Origin: Streptomyces griseocarneus
GTDB lineage: Bacteria; Actinomycetota; Actinomycetes; Streptomycetales; Streptomycetaceae
Length of the DNA stretch: 64,000 bases
Assembly (NCBI GenBank): GCA_003674045.1
Contig: PENC01000003.1
Coordinates: 434,001 to 498,000 of the forward strand
Direction of reading: 5' to 3'
In this document: in pieces, positions 24,701 to 34,600 of the stretch
How positions within the stretch are numbered: the stretch's first letter is position 1
Layout: each line of letters opens with the position of its first letter
Translations under genes and position numbers: made by a program
Notes under the pieces: generated by a model
The model's input: the letters and a program-made list of their open reading frames with translations, nothing else
Databases searched by the model: none
What the model was told of the DNA's origin: nothing

Positions 24701-27536
24701 CCGCGCTCAGCGACCGGCGGCCGTGACGGGCCACCTGGTCGAGGACGTACGCGACATCGTCCCGGGTGCTGGTGGGGTTGACGGTGCACATCCGCAGCAC
24801 CGTGGCGCCGTGCACCCGGGTGGTGAGGAGCAGCGCCCCGCCTTCCGCGCACACGGCCCGGCTGATGTACTCCTGTGCGGAGTCGGCGTCCCAGCCGGGC
24901 GGCGCGTCGGCCGGCTGGTAGCGGAAGGTGAGGACGGCGAGGCTGGGCGGCGTGACCAGCCTCAGCCCGGGCCGGTCCGCGATCAGGGCCGCCGCGTGCT
25001 CGGCCAGGTCCATGCCGTGCTCGATCGCCTGCCGGAAGGCCTGCGCGCCGAAGGCCTTGAGCGACAGCCACAGTTTCAAGGCCCGCAGCCCGCGGCTCTG
25101 CTGGGGGCCGTGATCGGAGAGGTTGACCTCGGCTCCCCGGGGGTCGGTGGGGGCGAGATAGCCGGTGTCCAGGGCATGGCGCGCCAGGTCGAACGTGGTG
25201 CGCAGCAGTTCCGGGCGGCGCAGCAGGACGCAGCCGATCTCGTAGGGCTGGAAGAGCCATTTGTGCGGGTCGACGGTGAGGGAGTCGGCCCGGCGCAGCG
25301 CCGGGCGCAGCCCGTGGCCGCGGGCGGTGGCGGCGGCCGCCGCGCCGTGGGCGCCGTCGACGTGGAGCCAGAGCCCTTCCCGTTCGCAGAGGTCGGCGAG
25401 GTCGTCGAGGGGGTCGACGGCGCCGGTCCCGGTGGTGCCGAGGGTGGCGACGACGGCGAAGGGCCGCAGACCGGCGCCGCGGTCGTCGGTGATACGCCGG
25501 GAGACCTCCGCCGGGTCGAGACGCAGTGCGTGGTCGGCCGGTACGGCGGAGAGGCTGCCGCGGGTGAGGCCCAGGAGATGGGTGGCGCGTGCGACGGAGG
25601 GGTGGGCCTGGGTGGAGCAGTAGAGACGGGCGCGGGAACAGTCGTCGCCGAGGTGGTGGTCGCGTGCGACGGCCAGGGCGGTGAGATTGGCGACGGAGCC
25701 GCCGCTGACGAACAGGCCGCCGGTCTCCGGGGGGAGGCCGAGGAGTGTGGTGAGCCAGCCGAGCGTGGTGAGTTCGAGCTGGGTGGGCCCCGCGCCGACC
25801 AGCCACGCCCCGGGTACCGAGAGATGGGCCGATGCGAGGGCGTCCGCGAGCACGGCCGGGAAGTTGCCGGTGGAGGGGGTGAAGGCGAAGCTCCGGGGGT
25901 GGTCGAGGCGGGTCGCCTCGCCGAGGGCGTCGCGGGCGACGCGGTCGAGCACGGGGCGGAGGTCGGCGGTGCCGTCCTCGGGCAGGGGTTCGTCCAGAAC
26001 GGCCCGCAGCTCGTCGGGGGACGGGACGCGCAGGGGCGGACGGGCACGGGAGGTGGTGAACCGCTCGATGACGATCTCGAGCGCGTGCAGACCGGCCGTG
26101 CGCATCGCTTCCTCGGACAGCCGGAGCAGGGACGGCGCGGTCGCCGTGTCGTCCGCTTCGGTCCGGGACCGGTCGTGGAAGGAGGCGATCCAGGCCAGCG
26201 CCTCCGGACGGAGGCGGGGCCGGGGTTCGAGGGGACCCACGGTGTGCCCGAACTGGAGCAGGGCCAGTTCCTGGCCCGCGGTGACCGGGCCCGGACGGGC
26301 GATGGCCCAGCACAGTGCCTCGTCGTCGCGGAGCCCGGCGAGATCCGACGGCGCGGGAAGCGGGCCTGACATCGCCCCGCCGCCAAGCGCTGATGCCGCC
26401 CCGCCGCCGAGCCGGTAGCGGCCGGTGGGGGCGAGACCGTGCAGCGTGGTGTCCTTGGCGGCGTGCACCACGAGCTGGCTCGGGCGGCGCGGGCCCGGTG
26501 GCAGCGTGCCGGACACGGGCGGCGGCAGCGCGGGCAGGAGGAAGGAAAGAAGGTGCAGCCCCAGGGAGGGCAGCAGCCCCGCCGCGCGCTCGGCGGTCTG
26601 GACGAGGGAGACCACGGTCTGGAAGCGGGGGTTGACCTCGATGGCGAGAAGCCGCCCGCCCTCCTCCACGAGGTCGAGGCCGAAGACGCCCCGGAAGCCG
26701 CGGCCGCGCAGCACCTCGCCCACGCGCCGCGCCGCCTCGCGAGCCTGCCTGTACAGCCCGTCCGGCAGATCATGGGGGTGCACGAGCTGATTGCCGCAGT
26801 GCGCACCCCAGGAGGCGGCGAGTTCGGGCAGCCCCACCAGTTGATGGGAGACGGCCGAGACCACGGTCCGGTCCGGTCCGGCGCACGCCGTGACGGTCAG
26901 GGAGATCCCGGAAGCCCGGCGGCTCAGCCGGACCGGCTCGTCCGGCCAGGAGGCCAGGCAGCGCTCCAGTTCGGCCGGGCAGGCGATCGGGACGGTGCCC
27001 CGTCCGATCAGGTTGTTCTCCCTGCGCTGGGCCACGGCTCCGGGCCAGCCGTCGTTCCAGTACGCCCCTGCCGGTGCCCGCCCGGTCCCGGGGACGACCA
27101 CGCACGGCGGGGCGGCCACTCCCGCTTCCTCGAACAGCTCCAGCACACTGATCTTGTCCGCCGCCCAGGCGGTCACCCCGGGATCCGGCGCGAGCAGCCG
27201 GTAGCCGTGGGTGCGGGCCCACGTACGGGCGTTGGGGCCGTGTTCGGGCGCGAACGAGACGCACACGCGGCGCGGCCCCGGCGTACCCCGGAGGCTCGCG
27301 GGCGGTGGCACGGGCAGCGGCCGGAACGCGGAGACCGGTTCATGACGGAGCCAGGCCGGTGCCGGGCCGAAGGACGCGCTGACGAACGGGCAGTGGTCCA
27401 GCCACACGGCTTCGTCGAGCAGGTCGTCCAGCAGCTTCCGGCCGGTGTCGGCGTCGATGCCCTCGATGTCCTCGGGCATCCCCGCGGCAGGGTTGTCACC
27501 GCTCGGGCCCGGGCCGCCGTTCAGCTGCTGTCGCAC
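24669..27536 (-). CDS. ATP-grasp ligase fused to a PLP-dependent group II decarboxylase
   Basis: 955 residues. Residues about 1-380 carry ATP-grasp features: ADKISVLELFEEAGVAAPP, a central basic strand region, and GVFGLDLVEEGGRLLAIEVN followed by PR (the Asp, Glu-x-Asn metal site). Residues about 440-950 are an aromatic-amino-acid-decarboxylase-type domain: FTPSTGNFPAVLADALASAH, AWLVGAGPTQLELTTLGWL, LHVDGAHGAAAA and TVDPHKWLFQPYE with the PLP lysine. The expected chemistry is carboxylate-amine ligation plus decarboxylation of an amino acid. The GTG at 27536 has GGGAGGG 8 bases upstream and overlaps the previous gene by 16 bp. I know of no standard pathway with this order of domains. Confidence 0.88.
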   Translation of the reverse strand: MRQQLNGGPGPSGDNPAAGMPEDIEGIDADTGRKLLDDLLDEAVWLDHCPFVSASFGPAPAWLRHEPVSAFRPLPVPPPASLRGTPGPRRVCVSFAPEHGPNARTWARTHGYRLLAPDPGVTAWAADKISVLELFEEAGVAAPPCVVVPGTGRAPAGAYWNDGWPGAVAQRRENNLIGRGTVPIACPAELERCLASWPDEPVRLSRRASGISLTVTACAGPDRTVVSAVSHQLVGLPELAASWGAHCGNQLVHPHDLPDGLYRQAREAARRVGEVLRGRGFRGVFGLDLVEEGGRLLAIEVNPRFQTVVSLVQTAERAAGLLPSLGLHLLSFLLPALPPPVSGTLPPGPRRPSQLVVHAAKDTTLHGLAPTGRYRLGGGAASALGGGAMSGPLPAPSDLAGLRDDEALCWAIARPGPVTAGQELALLQFGHTVGPLEPRPRLRPEALAWIASFHDRSRTEADDTATAPSLLRLSEEAMRTAGLHALEIVIERFTTSRARPPLRVPSPDELRAVLDEPLPEDGTADLRPVLDRVARDALGEATRLDHPRSFAFTPSTGNFPAVLADALASAHLSVPGAWLVGAGPTQLELTTLGWLTTLLGLPPETGGLFVSGGSVANLTALAVARDHHLGDDCSRARLYCSTQAHPSVARATHLLGLTRGSLSAVPADHALRLDPAEVSRRITDDRGAGLRPFAVVATLGTTGTGAVDPLDDLADLCEREGLWLHVDGAHGAAAAATARGHGLRPALRRADSLTVDPHKWLFQPYEIGCVLLRRPELLRTTFDLARHALDTGYLAPTDPRGAEVNLSDHGPQQSRGLRALKLWLSLKAFGAQAFRQAIEHGMDLAEHAAALIADRPGLRLVTPPSLAVLTFRYQPADAPPGWDADSAQEYISRAVCAEGGALLLTTRVHGATVLRMCTVNPTSTRDDVAYVLDQVARHGRRSLSAVRGTTTPKGR

Positions 27537-28261
27537 GATGATCCCTCCCGGACCGGGTACTGGGCGAGGTGGGCGCGCAGGAGCGAGGCACCGCCGGGAA
27601 CACATCGCTCGCAGATCCTGCCGTGGTGACGCCGATTGCGGCGCTGAGCCGCGCGGAGTGCGGCCGCTCCCCGGTGAACCGTCTCGGGCACCGAGGCGTC
27701 CCGGGGGAGTTCCCGTACCGCGCGCTCCAAGTGGCGCAAGCGGCGCACCATGGCGCGGTGGTCCCGGTCGAACACCCCCGAGAACCCCGGGGGCATGTGG
27801 GGCGGTTCCATGGTCGGGCGGATCTCGTCCCGGTAGGCGGCGACGGGGAAGTCCGCCGCGTACTCCATGGCGGCGGTGGCGGCGTCGTACAGCAGGCGCA
27901 CCTCCGCCATGCCGTCGGCCAGCCGGTGCCAGACGGCGCCCCGCGTGGCGGCCAGACAGCCGTCCAGGTCGATGTTCATGGCCGTGAGCAGCAGGTGGAG
28001 CACTTGGTGGCCGAGCTTCCACCGGCGCAGCGCGCACGGCGGACCGCCCACCGGGGCCGTGTCGAACAGCACCAGGGGCTGCGTCTCGACGGTGCGGGCG
28101 GCGAGCCGCAGCCCCGTGACGAGCGTGGTGCGCAGGTCCTCGTCGAGGCCGGTGTGCGGCAGGTCGCCGAGGAGGTACGCCCGCAGGTGCGCGGTGCGGG
28201 TCCGTGCCGGTTGCCGGAGAATCCCGAAATAGCGGTCGTAGTCGCTCTCGCAGGCTGTCAC
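27521..28261 (-). CDS. 246-residue protein of unknown function, middle gene of the decarboxylase operon
   Basis: The GTG at 28261 overlaps the upstream decarboxylase stop (GTGA), and its end overlaps the ATP-grasp fusion start, so all three are translationally coupled. The protein is mainly helical with no signal peptide. Notable segments are KLGHQVLHLLLTAMNIDLDG, MEPPHMPPGFSGVFDRDHRA, and a His/Arg-rich stretch RRNRRHHGRICERCVPGGAS. I do not recognise the family. The conserved operon position suggests an enzyme or partner acting on the same intermediate. Confidence 0.75.
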   Translation of the reverse strand: MTACESDYDRYFGILRQPARTRTAHLRAYLLGDLPHTGLDEDLRTTLVTGLRLAARTVETQPLVLFDTAPVGGPPCALRRWKLGHQVLHLLLTAMNIDLDGCLAATRGAVWHRLADGMAEVRLLYDAATAAMEYAADFPVAAYRDEIRPTMEPPHMPPGFSGVFDRDHRAMVRRLRHLERAVRELPRDASVPETVHRGAAALRAAQRRNRRHHGRICERCVPGGASLLRAHLAQYPVREGSSCDSS

Positions 28262-29628
28262 TCCGCCGGCCTCGCGAGATCCGTGACGCGCTGGTGCAGG
28301 CGGTCCAGGTACGACTCGCTCTCCGGTTTCATCAGGACGCTGCGCAGGACGTGCGTGTCCTCGCGATCGCGCACGACGTGCGCGTGACGGCGGGCGAAGT
28401 CCTCCGCGCCGACACGCGCGACGCTGAGGAACACCGGTCTCTCCTTGGCCTCCATTCCACGCCGCATCACCTCCCGGGACGCGGCGCCGATCCGGGACAG
28501 CGCGGCGGGCTCCGCGCGGGGGTGGTACGTCACGATGTCGAGCTCGGGCCGCTGGTAGAGCTCCAGATGGGGTGATTCGTCGATCAGGCCGGCCCACCGA
28601 AGGGCGGCCCGGCGTCCCGCGGCGAGCACGCCGCCCAGCCCATGCCGTGTGAGCGGCATCAGCCGCAGGGTGAGCCACAGGGCGGCCGCGGCGGCCCCCG
28701 AGCGCGAGCACTCCAGACTGATCTCCCCCAGGTGCGGCCGGGCGGAGGTGAAGTACGTGTAGGGGGAGTCGTGCCGGTAGAAGCGTTCCACCGCGGGGTC
28801 GGCGAAGAGCACCGCGCCGCAGCCGTAGGGCTGGAGGCCGTGCTTGTGCGGGTCGATCACCACCGAGTCGCACTGCGCCACAGCCCGGAGTGCCTCGGCG
28901 GTGGCCGCGTCCGTGAGCGGATCGTCGGCGAGCAGCGCGAAGAACCCGCCGTAAGCGGCGTCCACATGGACGCGGGCGCCGTACCGCCGCGCCAGCGGCA
29001 CGATGCGGTGCACGGGGTCGACCGCTCCCAGTGCCGTGGTCCCGGCGGTGGCGACGACCGTGCCCACGTCCCCCGAGGCCAGCAGCCGCTCCAGCGCGGC
29101 CACGTCCATCCGTCCCCGGCCGTCGACCGGCACGGTGTGCACCGGCACGCCCAGCAGATGGCACATCCGCGCGTGCGTGTAGTGACCGTCGGCGCCGACC
29201 GCGACGGAGCGCGCCGGCCGGCTCTCCCGGGCGACGAACAGGGCCTCCAGATTCGCCATGGTGCCACTGCTGGTGAGATGCCCGAGAGATGTCTCCAGGC
29301 CCACCATGGAGGCCAGTTGACCGACTGCCTCCTCCTCCATGGCGGACGTGGCGGGGCCGCCGTCGAGGGCGTGGTTGTTGGAGTTGACGAGCATCGCGGC
29401 GACGTACCCGGCGACGGCGACCGGATGCGGCGGCTTGAGCATCTGCCCCGCGTAGCAGGGGTGGAAGAACGGGTAGCTGCCGTGCAGCCGGCCGGTCAGT
29501 TCACCGAAGGCCTCGGCGCAGGACTCCTCACCGACCTCCATGGCCGGGTGGGCCGCGTACTCCTCGTACGACCGGGCCCACGCCTCGAACGCCTCGACCC
29601 CGTGCGTCAGCCACCGCTTCAGCTCCAT
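28258..29628 (-). CDS. PLP-dependent group II amino-acid decarboxylase
   Basis: 456 residues of the aspartate-aminotransferase fold. Segments seen are HLTSSGTMANLEALF (phosphate/PLP cup), GADGHYTHARMCHLLGV, ARVHVDAAYGGFFAL (the Asp that pairs with the pyridine N) and VVIDPHKHGLQPYG (PLP lysine). It resembles tyrosine, glutamate or diaminobutyrate decarboxylases; the substrate is not deducible. It is the first gene of a three-gene operon that ends in a second decarboxylase fused to an ATP-grasp ligase. Confidence 0.9.
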   Translation of the reverse strand: MELKRWLTHGVEAFEAWARSYEEYAAHPAMEVGEESCAEAFGELTGRLHGSYPFFHPCYAGQMLKPPHPVAVAGYVAAMLVNSNNHALDGGPATSAMEEEAVGQLASMVGLETSLGHLTSSGTMANLEALFVARESRPARSVAVGADGHYTHARMCHLLGVPVHTVPVDGRGRMDVAALERLLASGDVGTVVATAGTTALGAVDPVHRIVPLARRYGARVHVDAAYGGFFALLADDPLTDAATAEALRAVAQCDSVVIDPHKHGLQPYGCGAVLFADPAVERFYRHDSPYTYFTSARPHLGEISLECSRSGAAAAALWLTLRLMPLTRHGLGGVLAAGRRAALRWAGLIDESPHLELYQRPELDIVTYHPRAEPAALSRIGAASREVMRRGMEAKERPVFLSVARVGAEDFARRHAHVVRDREDTHVLRSVLMKPESESYLDRLHQRVTDLARPAE

Positions 29629-29816
29629 GTCCGCCCCCCCGGCGTCACAGCCCCGCCCGACCGGGCAACCGTAGCCACGGCTTCCCGGTGTGCACGGCTT
29701 CGGCTGCCCGTCTCACCCGAATGGGGAGGCTTTGTGCGGGTGGTCGCGCGCCGGGGCGTGCTCCCTGGCACCTGGCCGGTGACGGCGAGCTGTCGGTGAA
29801 AGCGGGCCGGGACGGG

Positions 29817-30356
29817 CTAGGGGAGGCTGATCCGGTAGGCGAGGGCCGTCACGCTCAGGTCGCCGTTGGTCACCCTCTCCGGGAACGGGACGGTGAGGTG
29901 GGTGGTCGAGGCCGGCGGCGTTATCTCCAGGTAGGAGGCGTTCACCACGCGCGTGCCGTCGGCGACGGCCCATGCCAGATCGGCCTCGGCCGACTGCCCG
30001 GGCCCGAGGAGGAGGGTCTGCTTGCCCGGGTCCTGGGCGAAGTAGGTGCTGCCCCAGTGGGTTTGTGACGCGAGCGGGTGGTGTTCGGCGTCCTCCAGCC
30101 CGAGCCCCGGGTAGCCGCGCAGCGCGCAGGCGTGGCCGGAGGTGTTCGTCAGCCGCAGCAGCTTCCCCCGGTGGGACATGCCGGCCTGCGTGGGGTCGGT
30201 GTCGGCGAGCGAGGCCCGCAGGCCGGTCGTCCGGCAGGTGGGTGTCGCGTCGGCGGACGCGGCCGACGCCGTCTGGGCGCCGGTGAGCATCGTGCTCGCC
30301 GTGAGCGCGGTGGCCGCGAAGGCCGCCGCGGTTGCCTTCCGGAGGGTGTTGCGCAT
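29817..30356 (-). CDS. DUF4232 secreted protein
   Basis: 179 residues. Signal peptide MRNTLRKATAAAFAATALTA with a cleavage region ASAA. The DUF4232 signature follows: CRTTGLRASL, KLLRLTNTSGHACALRGYPG and ASYLEITPPAST. It is a beta-sandwich extracellular or lipoprotein-like family common in streptomycetes with no known function. It is divergent from trpF across 194 bp. Confidence 0.88.
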   Translation of the reverse strand: MRNTLRKATAAAFAATALTASTMLTGAQTASAASADATPTCRTTGLRASLADTDPTQAGMSHRGKLLRLTNTSGHACALRGYPGLGLEDAEHHPLASQTHWGSTYFAQDPGKQTLLLGPGQSAEADLAWAVADGTRVVNASYLEITPPASTTHLTVPFPERVTNGDLSVTALAYRISLP

Positions 30357-30550
30357 GATGACGTGCTCCCTTTCCCTTTCCGTGCGGATGCGGGGTTCCG
30401 GGGTTTTGCGGAACCCCTTTCACGTCCTGCCAGTCGATCACTGTGACACGGCCGGGAACACCCCCTGTTCCGGCCATTCGGACATTGCTCCGCTTTCCCA
30501 TACGCTGCACGGAACGGCCTGCCGTCGGCAGTGCCGCAACGTGCCGGGGA

Positions 30551-31174
30551 GTGAGTGAGCTGTTCATCAAGATCTGCGGGCTGCGAACCGCCGAGGACGT
30601 GGACGCGGCCGTGGCCGCCGGGGCCGACGCCGTCGGGTTCGTCTTCGCCGACAGCCCACGCCGCGTCGACGCCGCGACGGCGGCGGAGCTGGCCGCACGG
30701 GTGGGGGAGGGGGTGCTGACCGTCGGCGTCTTCCGCGGCCAGCCGCTGGAACAAGTGCGGGAGCTGTCCGCCGCCTCCGGGCTGCGCGCCGTGCAGCTGC
30801 ACGGCGACGAGGGTCCCGAGTACTACCGGGCCCTGCGCCCGGAGGGATACACGCTGGTACGGGCCACGGCCCCCACCCCCGAACGCCCGGAGACATGCGG
30901 CGAGCTGGGGGAGGACCTCCTCCTGCTGGACGCCCCGGCCCCGGGCGCGGGACGCCCCTGGGACTGGAGCGACCCCCGCTTCGTCCCGCCCGCCGGACGC
31001 TGGCTGCTCGCCGGAGGACTGGACGCGGACAACGTCGGCCGGGCCGTGCGGACGCTGTCGCCCTGGGGTGTGGACGTCTCCAGCGGCGTCGAGATCCGGC
31101 GAGGAGTGAAGGACCCCGCGCTGATCACGCAATTCGTCCGGGCCGCCCGGGAGGCCTCTGCCGCGGGCGGGTGA
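30551..31174 (+). CDS. trpF: phosphoribosylanthranilate isomerase
   Basis: 207-residue TIM barrel with the TrpF signatures: FIKICGLRTAEDVDAA, ADAVGFVFADSPRRVD, LTVGVFRGQPLEQV, VQLHGDEGPEYY, LLAGGLDADNVGRAV and GVDVSSGVEIRRGVKD. It converts phosphoribosylanthranilate to the carboxyphenylamino-deoxyribulose phosphate of tryptophan synthesis. The GTG at 30551 follows GGGGAG. No other trp gene is adjacent. This is notable because most streptomycetes lack trpF and use the bifunctional PriA instead. Confidence 0.93.
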   Translation: MSELFIKICGLRTAEDVDAAVAAGADAVGFVFADSPRRVDAATAAELAARVGEGVLTVGVFRGQPLEQVRELSAASGLRAVQLHGDEGPEYYRALRPEGYTLVRATAPTPERPETCGELGEDLLLLDAPAPGAGRPWDWSDPRFVPPAGRWLLAGGLDADNVGRAVRTLSPWGVDVSSGVEIRRGVKDPALITQFVRAAREASAAGG

Positions 31175-31309
31175 TGCGCGTTTCCCCAAGGGAATCCTCG
31201 GCCAGTTCTCATCTCCCCGGCAAAGAGTCCCGCTGAAAGTCTGGTGGTGGACGATTGCAGGATGAACACTCCCTGGGCAATGGGGAGTTCGGGTTCTGAC
31301 GGGGGAGTC

Positions 31310-31696
31310 ATGACCTATCTGGTGGAGTTGCCGGTCGTCGGCGCGGCGGACGGTTCGCTCGACGTGGTGAAAGTCGAGATCGAGGAGGCCGGGGACGGGT
31401 TGGTCCGGGTCGCCCGGCCGGGGCAGATCGTGGCACGGGCCTCACGGTCCCTGGGCGACATGCTGGCCGGGATCAGGCCGGTGGCACACCAATTCGTCGA
31501 GGGCTTCCGCGGCATGGCCCAGCCACCGGACGAGATCGCCGTCGAGTTCGGGGTGTCCCTGTCCGCGGAGGCCGACGTGATCATTTCCAGCACGGCGGCC
31601 CAGGCCAACTTCAAGGTCTCCCTGACCTGGCAACGACCGTCCACGGGCGACCCGGATCCCACCGCGTCCGGCCCGGCCCCGGACGGCGCGCTCTGA
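31310..31696 (+). CDS. Trypco1 (CU044_2847 family) protein
   Basis: 128 residues. It starts VMTYLVELPVVG at an ATG with GGGGGAG immediately upstream. It has the alternating strand pattern and the EFGVSLSAEADVIISSTAAQ and FKVSLTWQRP segments of trypsin-co-occurring domain 1. Its stop overlaps the ATG of the trypsin-STAND-WD40 gene by one base (TGATG). The family is known by its genomic link to trypsin-like protease genes of predicted conflict systems. It is probably a regulator or substrate of the neighbouring protease. Confidence 0.87.
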   Translation: MTYLVELPVVGAADGSLDVVKVEIEEAGDGLVRVARPGQIVARASRSLGDMLAGIRPVAHQFVEGFRGMAQPPDEIAVEFGVSLSAEADVIISSTAAQANFKVSLTWQRPSTGDPDPTASGPAPDGAL

Positions 31697-34600
31697 TGCC
31701 GTCACCTCCGGGATCCGTCGAGGGAACCGGGCCCAAAACCCTGGACGCAGCGGTGCTGCGGATCCGCGACGCGCGGGGCGACGCCGTGGGCCTGGGCTTC
31801 CTGGTCGCCGCGGACCGGGCGCTGACCTGCGCGCACGTGGTCTCCGCCGCACTCGGCCTGCCCGAAAGTGCCCAGCCGGACGCGTCCGCACGCATCACGG
31901 TGGATCTGCCGCTGCTGTCCGACTCCGCGCGGGACGGACAACGGGACGGACAAGAGGACGGACACACGGCCGAGGCACAGGTGGAGCACTGGGTTCCCGC
32001 ACAGCCGTCCGGCACCGGGGACGTGGCCGTACTCCGGCTGAGCGCTCCGCTGCCCGATGCCCGTCCTGTCCGGCTGGTCGAGGCACAGGACGTGTGGGGA
32101 CATCCGGTGCGGGCCTTCGGCTTCCCGGCCGGCCGACCCGGAGGGGTCTGGCACTCCGGCGTCCTGAGGGCCCGTCAGGCCAATGGGTGGGTTCAGGCCG
32201 ATCTGGCCGCGCACGGTTACCGGATCTCCCGGGGCTTCAGCGGCGGCCCGGTATGGGACGAGAAGCTCGCCGGGGTGATCGGCATGGTGACGGTGGCCGA
32301 GGCCGGAGACCCTCCGGCCGGCTACCTGGTCCCCACCGACGGCCTGCTGGCGGCCTGGTCCCCGCTGCGCGGCCTCGCCCTGCCCCCCTCGCCGTTCCGC
32401 AGCCTGGTGCCGTTCCAGGAGGCGGACGCGGCGGTCTTCCACGGTCGGCGCGCCGAGACCGGCGAACTCGTCAGGATGCTCGGCCACGAGCGGTGGACCA
32501 CGCTCGTCGGCCCCTCCGGCTCGGGCAAGTCCTCCCTGGCCTTGGCCGGTGTCGTACCGCGGCTGCGGGCAGCCGGCACCTGCGCCGTCGTCGTGCGCCC
32601 GGCTTCCGGCCGCAGCCCGCTGTCCGCCCTGGCCGCCGCGCTGCTGCCCCTGCTGGAGCCCGGACTCACCACGACACAGCAGCTGGAGCGCACCCCCGAC
32701 CTGACCGGCCTGCTGCACCGGCAAGGACTGGCCGACGTCGTACCCCGGCTGCCGCACCGCCATGCCGTCCGTCAGCTGCTCGTCGTGGTGGACCAGTTCG
32801 AGGAACTGCTCACCATCGCCCCCGCGGCCGTCGACGAACTGGCCCGCGTCCTGTTCCACGACACCCTGCCGGACACCGTCCGGGTGCTCACCACGCTGCG
32901 GGCCGACTTCCTCGAGACCGCACTCGCCCATCCGGGCCTCGGACCCCTGTGCGGCCGTCAGATATACGCGCTCGGGCCGATGAGCACCGTACAACTGCGG
33001 GACATCGTCACCACCCCGGTCGACGCCATCCCGGGCGTGCGCTACGAACCCCACCTGGTCGACCGCATCCTGGCCGACACCAGCAGCGAGCCCGGCGCCC
33101 TGGCCCTGCTCGGCTTCACCCTCGACCTGCTCTGGCGGAACCAGACCGGCGGCCTGCTCACGCACCAGGCCTACGAGGAACTCGGCGGCGTGACCGGCAC
33201 CTTGGGCGCCTACGCCGACCAGGCATGGGACGAGTACGTCCTCCCCGAGGACGAGACAACGGCACGCCGTCTGTTCACCCAGCTCATCCGGGTGCCGCTG
33301 GGGTCGGCGGCTGCCACCCGCCGCACCGTGGCACGCCCCGAGCTGGACACGGACCAGTGGCGCGTCGCGCAGAACCTCGCCCGCACCCGACTGCTGGTCA
33401 TCGACCTCAGCCCCGAAGGCCACGAGACCGTGGAACTCGCACACGAGGCCCTGATCACCGGCTGGAGCAGACTGCGGGACCGGGCCGGCGAAGACCGCTC
33501 GTTCCTGATCTGGCGCGAGTCCCTGCGCCATGACCTGGACCGCTGGGAACGCGGCAAACGCGCCGCGGACCTGTTGCCGACCACCTTGGCCCTGGCCGGC
33601 GCCCAGCAATGGTTACGCGAGCGCGCGGCCGACCTGAGCGACGCCGAACGCGATTACGTGCGGCGGGGGCGAGCCCACCGGCGCCGCAGGACCCGACGCC
33701 GTCGTGCGGTCCTCGCCGTGATCTGCGTCCTTGCCATACTGGCCACCGCTTTCAGCGTGCTCGCAGTGCGACGCGGCGAGGACGCCGCCCACAAAGCGGC
33801 GGTCGTACGGTCGTCGCGGCTGGTCGCCGACGCGGAGGCGGCCAGAGGCACCGATCCCGGCCTCGCGGCGCGGCTCGCGGTCGCGGCGTACCGGTCCGCC
33901 CCGACCCAGGAGACCGCCACCGAGCTGTATTCCGCGGTGCGTACGCCGCTGGACGGTGTCGTGGGCTTCACCGGCAAGAAGGTCCTGCGGGTCGCGGCGG
34001 AGCCGGACGGACCGCTGGCTGCGGCCGTCGATGTCGACGGATCACTGCGGATCTGGAATCTCGCCGACCGGGCGGCCCCGGCGCTGCAGGCCACGCTCCA
34101 CGCGGGCGCAGCAGGGATCGCCCTCGCACCGCACGGCAGGAAGCTGCTGGCCAGCGCCTGCCCGGGCTCAGGCTTCTGCCTGTGGGACCTGACCAGCCCC
34201 CGCCATCCCACCGTCGCGGCCCGGCTGCCCGGCCCCGCTCACGGTGAAGAGCGCCTTCACCACGTCAGTTCGATGGCCATCGACTCGGACGGAAGGTTAC
34301 TGGCCGCCGCGACGCTGGAGGGCGCGGTAATGGTGTGGTCGATAGAGCAACCCGCGCACCCGCGTTTCCTGGCTGAGCTCCAGAGCCCCACGCGGCGGAA
34401 GTCAGATGCCCTCGCTGCAGTCGCGTTTTCCCCGCATGGCAATGTGCTTGCCGCCACCATACTGGGCGGCAAGACGCGATTGTGGAACCTCGCCACCCCG
34501 TCCGCGCCAACAAGAGCAGCCGAGATGGACACCGGGTACTCCGCCGTGGCCTTCAGCCCCGATGGAAACTTCCTCGCGGCCGTCGGGGACCTCGACATCG

